From NCBI RefSeq assembly GCF_042453785.1, contig NC_091663.1, forward strand, positions 21,288,501-21,352,500: 64,000 bases of DNA, written 5' to 3'. The DNA is from Malus domestica (taxonomy: Eukaryota > Streptophyta > Magnoliopsida > Rosales > Rosaceae). The notes below the pieces were generated by a model, which was not told the DNA's origin, did not search any database, and worked only from the letters and a program-made list of their open reading frames with translations. Both the position numbers and the translations under genes were made by a program. This document shows positions 59,311 to 64,000 of this stretch, piece after piece; within the stretch, counting starts at the first letter, position 1; every line of letters starts with the position of its first letter.

Positions 59311-61376
59311 TTTCTTGCTTGAATTATTTCATGGGTCTCTTCATCAATCATCTGAGCCTCAAGTACACGGTCAAATAAAATTAGCCTAACCTGAAAATTA
59401 GCAAGCAAGGCTTCTTCTCGATCTTCCACTCCTAGCTTCACTCCAGTGGACCTCAAATCTGTTAGAAGAGGGACATGACAATCATAAATGGCATTGAGTC
59501 TGGCTGGAGTCTTCCTACTAAGTGCATCTGCCACTGCATTTGCACAACCAGGATGATACTCAATCGTGCAGTCATAATCACTAAGCAACTCAATCCATCT
59601 CCGCTGCCGAAGATTAAGATCTCTCTGAGTAAACAGGTACTGAAGACTCTTATGATCTGTGAAGATCTTACATTTCTTGCCATAAAGATAATGCCTCCAA
59701 ATCTTCAAAGCAAAGATGATAGCCGCTAACTCTAAGTCATGTGTAAGATAATTCTTCTCATGAGCTTTCAACTGTCTCGAGGCATAAGGAATTACCCTAC
59801 CATGTTGCATCAATACACAACCCAAACCTTTCAGAGAAGCATCACTATAAACCTCATAATTACCGCTATCATCTGGAAGCGCTAGAACAGGAGCATGAAT
59901 GAGATAGTACTTCAACTGCTGGAAACTTTGCTCACATTTATTATCCCATTCAAACTTAACATCCTTTTGAGTTAACCTCATCGATGGCAAATCAATCACT
60001 GAAAAATCCTTAACGAACCATCTATAATAGCCTACTAAGCCAAGAAAACTCTGTACCTCAGTGACGGTTCGCGGTTGCTCCCAATTTTCCACAACTGCTA
60101 CTTTTTGAGAATCCACTTGAATGCCTTGAGCAAAAATGACATGTCCCAAAAATGCCACTTGATTCAACCAAAATTCACATTTGCCAAACTTAGCATATAG
60201 TTGGTGTTCCCTCAAACTGCTTAACACCAACTTCAGATGTCTAGCATGCTCAGCCTTAGACTTAGAGTATACCAGAATATCGTCAATGAAGACAATAACA
60301 AACTTGTCCAAATATGGCTGAAATACTCGATTCATCAAATCCATAAAAGTTGCTGGTGCATTAGTTAACCCAAATGGCATCACAAGAAACTCATAATGAC
60401 CATATCGAGTCCTGAATGTGGTTTTAGGGACATCTTCATTTTTAATCTTCAACTGATAGTATCCCGACCTCAAGTCAATCTTAGAAAATACGTAGGCACC
60501 TCTGAGTTGATAAAATAAATCGTCTATATGAGGCAATGGATAACGGTTCTTAATGGTTACCCAATTCAATTGCCTGTAATCAATGCACAGCCTCAAAGTT
60601 CCATCTTTCTTCCTCACAAATAAAACTGGAGCTCCCCAATGTGAAGTACTCGGTTGAATAAAATCTTTATCCACTAACTCTTGCAACTGGACTTTCAATT
60701 CCCTTAATTCAGCAGGAGCCATTCTAGAAGGAGTTAAGGATATGAGATTCGTACCTAGAAGCAGATCAATAACAAACTCCACCTCTCTATCTGGCGGCAA
60801 TCCAGGCAACTCCTCAGGGAATACATCCGGAAAATATCTGACCACCCAAACATCCTCCACACTACTAGGAGCATCATCATTCAACACCACATGAGCCAAA
60901 TATCCTTGACAACCTTTCGAAAACAATCTCTTTGCTTTCATGGCTAAAATAATACCATGCCTCACCCCACTAAGCTCTCCTACACATGTAACTTCAAGTA
61001 ATCCAGGACAATGAAACGTGACTGTCTTTCCATAACAATCTATCTTGGCACGATTATAGTGCAACCAATCAGTGCACAAAATCACATCAAAATCCATAAT
61101 ATCCAACGACATAAGCTTAGTCGGCATAATAATATCCTCTACTATCACTGGACATCCTAGGTATATCCGATCCACAAAACATATATCCTCTATAGGCATA
61201 GAAAACTCTAAATTATATCCTAGAGGTGTAGGATGGGGTTGCGTCACTTGAGCAAATGTATGAGAAATAACAGAATGTGTAGCACCACAATCAATCAATA
61301 ATCTAGCAAAATGACCAAGAATATTTAACGTACCCATGATTAAATCTGGATTATTCTGGGCATCTTGCAGTGACAT
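59307..61376 (-). CDS. Tekay protease, reverse transcriptase and RNase H, 689-codon open frame
   Basis: The longest open frame in the window. Residues 28-38 hold the protease motif [13 protein letters not shown] starts near residue 215 ([20 protein letters not shown]), with [40 protein letters not shown] and the palm motif FIDD at 60279-60290 (residues 363-366), all intact. RNase H follows from about residue 520 with [40 protein letters not shown] and [13 protein letters not shown], again with its acidic residues. The frame ends at a TAA (59307-59309) inside the RNase H to integrase linker, which should be open in an active element. The true polyprotein starts further upstream in gag, so 61376 is only the first ATG of this piece. 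Confidence 0.88.
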   Translation of the reverse strand: MSLQDAQNNPDLIMGTLNILGHFARLLIDCGATHSVISHTFAQVTQPHPTPLGYNLEFSMPIEDICFVDRIYLGCPVIVEDIIMPTKLMSLDIMDFDVILCTDWLHYNRAKIDCYGKTVTFHCPGLLEVTCVGELSGVRHGIILAMKAKRLFSKGCQGYLAHVVLNDDAPSSVEDVWVVRYFPDVFPEELPGLPPDREVEFVIDLLLGTNLISLTPSRMAPAELRELKVQLQELVDKDFIQPSTSHWGAPVLFVRKKDGTLRLCIDYRQLNWVTIKNRYPLPHIDDLFYQLRGAYVFSKIDLRSGYYQLKIKNEDVPKTTFRTRYGHYEFLVMPFGLTNAPATFMDLMNRVFQPYLDKFVIVFIDDILVYSKSKAEHARHLKLVLSSLREHQLYAKFGKCEFWLNQVAFLGHVIFAQGIQVDSQKVAVVENWEQPRTVTEVQSFLGLVGYYRWFVKDFSVIDLPSMRLTQKDVKFEWDNKCEQSFQQLKYYLIHAPVLALPDDSGNYEVYSDASLKGLGCVLMQHGRVIPYASRQLKAHEKNYLTHDLELAAIIFALKIWRHYLYGKKCKIFTDHKSLQYLFTQRDLNLRQRRWIELLSDYDCTIEYHPGCANAVADALSRKTPARLNAIYDCHVPLLTDLRSTGVKLGVEDREEALLANFQVRLILFDRVLEAQMIDEETHEIIQARN

Positions 61377-61399
61377 GTTGTGGATACATGTTTGGTTTT

Positions 61400-62560
61400 G
61401 CTGTCGTCCACCGCAACCTCTGTTGGCATGAACACCACGTCCCTGCCTTTGCTAACCCGATTGCCTTGAAGATCCTGCACTACTAGCAGCAATCTCTCCC
61501 TGCTGGGGTTGTCCCCTTTGGTACCACTGAGATCCTCCGGCTGAATGTAGCTGATACGACATAGATCCTCCCTGATACTGAGGGTACCCACTCTGGTACT
61601 GAGGATCCTGAGAATACTGCTGCTGCCCTTAGGTGTAGGGAATGGCGTCGCCCTAATAGTGGTAGGCACCTCATCGTCCAGTCTGAGAATAACCACCAGA
61701 TCCTGAAGCGTGCTGGGTAGGTGCAGATGGTGGGAAGGAAGGCTGCTTGTGTCTCTACTGACTCTGAGGGCATTGAGCAGCCCTATGACCCATCTGACCA
61801 CAAGTGAAGCAACCATTGTTGCCTCTCCTACACTCCCCAAAATGCCGATTATTACACCTACGGTATAAGGGAGCACCAGATCCACCTGAACCACCAAAAT
61901 CTATGCCTCTGGAATCTAAGGCCTCCAGTGAATCTACCACCTCTCCTCTGCATATTAGTACTCAATCTTCGGCTAGAAGAGCTGGAATTGCCACCACTCC
62001 TCTTAAAGTTTTAGGTCTTGCGGGGTCCCTGAAATGCTTGCCATTTTCCTTTATCGTCTTGTCTCTGGCCCCCATTCTTTCCTTCCTCATCTTCACTTTC
62101 ACTAGGTATGTTCTCTGAGGCCTCAATCTTAAGTAGAATCTCATAAAACTCCTGGTAAGAGGCACAGTGAGTCGATGTCGCTATGGAACGCCATTTCTTC
62201 TTATTACCCAAACTGAAACAACGAATCATCTCTACCAGATTAGCAGCAACCTCCGGATCATATCTCGACAGATCAGTAAACATCCTATAATACTCATTAG
62301 TGGACATCTTTCCTTGCCTCAGATGAGTAAACTCATGTTTCTTACTATTGATATACGCAAGAGGAATAAACCTTTTCCGAAACAGCTCATTAAACACTCC
62401 CCAATCCACAATCTCTGCTGGGGTCAACTGGTAAGACTCTTGTTTCCACCAGGATGTAGGTTGTTCTCCCAAAAATCAGATAGTCATCTCGACCCACTTA
62501 TCAGAAGAAAGACTCCCCTGACTCTGCATCACCTGAAAGGTCTTCTCCACATGATTCAGC
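61400..62560 (-). pseudogene. Tekay gag, 5'-truncated and broken
   Basis: The minus strand starts with RKWLNHVEKTFQVMQSQGSL directly at the primer site, so the N-terminal part of gag and the leader are missing. After a TGA (62476-62478) it reads VFNELFRKRFIPLAYINSKK and KMSTNEYYRMFTDLSRYDPE, the gag core (62011-62472). A zinc knuckle CFTCGQMGHRAAQC, intact CCHC, is near 61759-61815. The Gly/Ser/Gln-rich linker to the protease is in shifting frames (61340-61897). It cannot yield a full Gag. Confidence 0.82.
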
Positions 62561-62561
62561 C

Positions 62562-62577
62562 ATTTTCTGATACCAAA
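62562..62577 (-). promoter_or_regulatory. Primer-binding site (initiator tRNA-Met)
   Basis: The minus strand reads TTTGGTATCAGAAAATGG just after the LTR end. The first 12 bases match the initiator tRNA-Met site; the tail matches less because gag sequence is fused here. Confidence 0.75.
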
Positions 62578-62578
62578 C

Positions 62579-64000
62579 TGACACACCCCCATCGAGATCA
62601 AGGCATGTTGGCCGTCACGTAAGAGTGACGTAGCCATGTGCACAGTGCGCAAGCAATAAAGATAAGAATTATACGAATAATTAAAAACCGAAATACTAGA
62701 GTTCACTACTAAACAGGAAGTGATAGGAGTTAGTTACAATAGTAAACATTCCTAATCAGAGCATATTAAGTCTAGGTGCAGTCCAGTAGGACAAGTATTA
62801 ATTATACAGTACCAGGAATGTCCTACTATTATTTAGATAAGCCAGAATCGCCGACGTCCTCAAGCCACCAAAAGCAAGCTTACTTAAAACCTGAAGGGGC
62901 GCAAAACAGAAAACGTGAGTGGGCAAAAAAAAATGTTTTACAAAATCGTTTTCTTTATCAACATATCTAACCCCTCGCTGTAAAACATGTATAATTTTTC
63001 CCAGAATCAGAATATAAGCATATACATAATATATAAATATATATATGAAATCATATCAATTCAATTCATGATTCACATAATCATATTCAAATATATGCCA
63101 TGCTAATATATAACAGAGTGAGCAATTCAGGTAAGAATAAATTCATAGAATATGATATGTTAGCCGGAACCCCTGTGGTAGTCTGTACGACTGAATTCAT
63201 AGCTCAAAGTCAATCTAGCCGGAGTCACTACAATGACCTATACGGCAATATACTGCACATAAGTTGGAACCCCTAAAGTACAACAAGATTGGGTGTAATA
63301 TAGTTATGCTCAATTTTACTCTTTCATAATAGCCGGGCGATAAATCGCTAGTCACCTACGAGTCGGAACCATAAATAAGGTCTATACGACAAGGCTGTGC
63401 ACTTAATTTGGATCCAATATGAGCATATAGTGCGGGAGGTGACATAAATAAACAGGCATGTACTTTATATCTCTAGCTAAACCATAATCACCCTAGGTGT
63501 AGTTTTATGAGCTCCACATCAATCAATCACATATTACATCATCGATGATTCACATAGCCAAACATAACTTACCTGAACTTACATGTGCCTCCACAACATC
63601 ACATATATATATATATATACAACCATGAAATGCATATTCAGAATATAAAAGCATTTGGCATTTTATTTCGAAGCATACTTTCCTTAAAAATGCATTTCTG
63701 GGAAATATACCAAGTATATAAATATATACATAAAACAAAAGCCCACTCACTGGTATGTCGACAGGTCGTAACCCCCGAGTCGCGCCGTGGATACGCTCAT
63801 CCTCAGGATAAGTCTCACCTATATGCGACTTAACTATAAAAACGTTATTTTAAAGCACATAGACAAAACTAGCTAATAACTTCTCATACATTGCTCAAAA
63901 TGGGTATATGAATATACCATAGTGACCTACACAACCTCAGGATCATCCCCAAATTTTTAGATAAATTTTTCGAGCCCCCATGAGCCGCCTCGCAGCGGCA
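62579..64000 (-). repeat. 5' LTR of the minus-strand Tekay element (cut by window edge)
   Basis: On the plus strand it begins TGACACACCCCCATCGAG and is collinear with 55601 onward to the window end. It has hairpin modules at about 63162-63192 and 63218-63246, with outer arms GCCG/CGGC in the latter. About 870 bp of it should lie beyond 64000. Confidence 0.92.

Larger units (their letters stand above)
55601..64000 (-). mobile_element. Tekay-type Ty3/gypsy retrotransposon, minus strand (right end outside window)
   Basis: Order on the minus strand: 5' LTR (64000 edge to 62579), primer site, truncated gag, protease-RT-RNase H, integrase with chromodomain-like end, polypurine tract, 3' LTR (57891 to 55601). 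The initiator tRNA-Met primer site and the C-terminal module place it in the Tekay/Del chromovirus lineage. The LTRs differ by about 5 percent over the first 400 bp by eye. It is damaged but younger than the minus-strand element at 20.7-34.8 kb. Confidence 0.92.

Overview
This is a eudicot plant nuclear window dominated by transposable elements, with one convincing host gene. The mix of elements (Athila and Tekay-type Ty3/gypsy retrotransposons, MULE fold-backs, PIF/Harbinger, hAT, tRNA-derived SINEs) and the style of the C2-domain gene suggest Rosaceae, perhaps apple or pear. That assignment is a judgement from sequence style, not a search result.

Layout. (1) 1-20.7 kb: a much decayed retroelement, probably read on the minus strand, is broken twice. 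A 12.1 kb Athila element (4462-16576) with both LTRs, primer-binding site, polypurine tract and a perfect 5-bp target duplication sits in it, and so does a 1.5 kb candidate solo LTR (17743-19227). (2) 20.7-34.8 kb: a decayed minus-strand Tekay-like gypsy element is split by a plus-strand Tekay-like element (26368-33723) whose 5' LTR is truncated and partly inverted. (3) 34.8-41.4 kb: a 1.1 kb long-TIR MULE fold-back with a 9-bp target duplication, a 2.8 kb PIF/Harbinger element with a ruined transposase, a Tourist-like MITE and a SINE. (4) 41.5-45.2 kb: the host gene, an intronless 455-codon C2-domain protein on the minus strand (42091-43458). Its upstream side carries a GA/CT tract, a tandem repeat interrupted by an Au-like SINE, and a MITE. 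(5) 45.2-50.5 kb: a long-TIR MULE holding a PIF/Harbinger element (Myb/NAM-associated gene remnant), two related hAT copies and gene-like captured sequence. (6) 50.5-55.6 kb: a SINE, a 3.5 kb solo gypsy LTR with a perfect duplication, and a short tandem array. (7) 55.6-64 kb: a minus-strand Tekay element with an open protease-RT-RNase H frame; its 5' LTR runs off the right edge.

The genes do not form a pathway; they are the replication machinery of separate mobile elements at different stages of decay. In the Athila element, eleven premature stops are all explained by C-to-T or G-to-A changes, as expected for a heavily methylated copy.

The least expected signal is a short hairpin module repeated inside several diverged gypsy LTRs (best at 51756-52322). 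Its stem sequences change from copy to copy while pairing is kept. No CRISPR, operon, rRNA or functional tRNA gene was seen.
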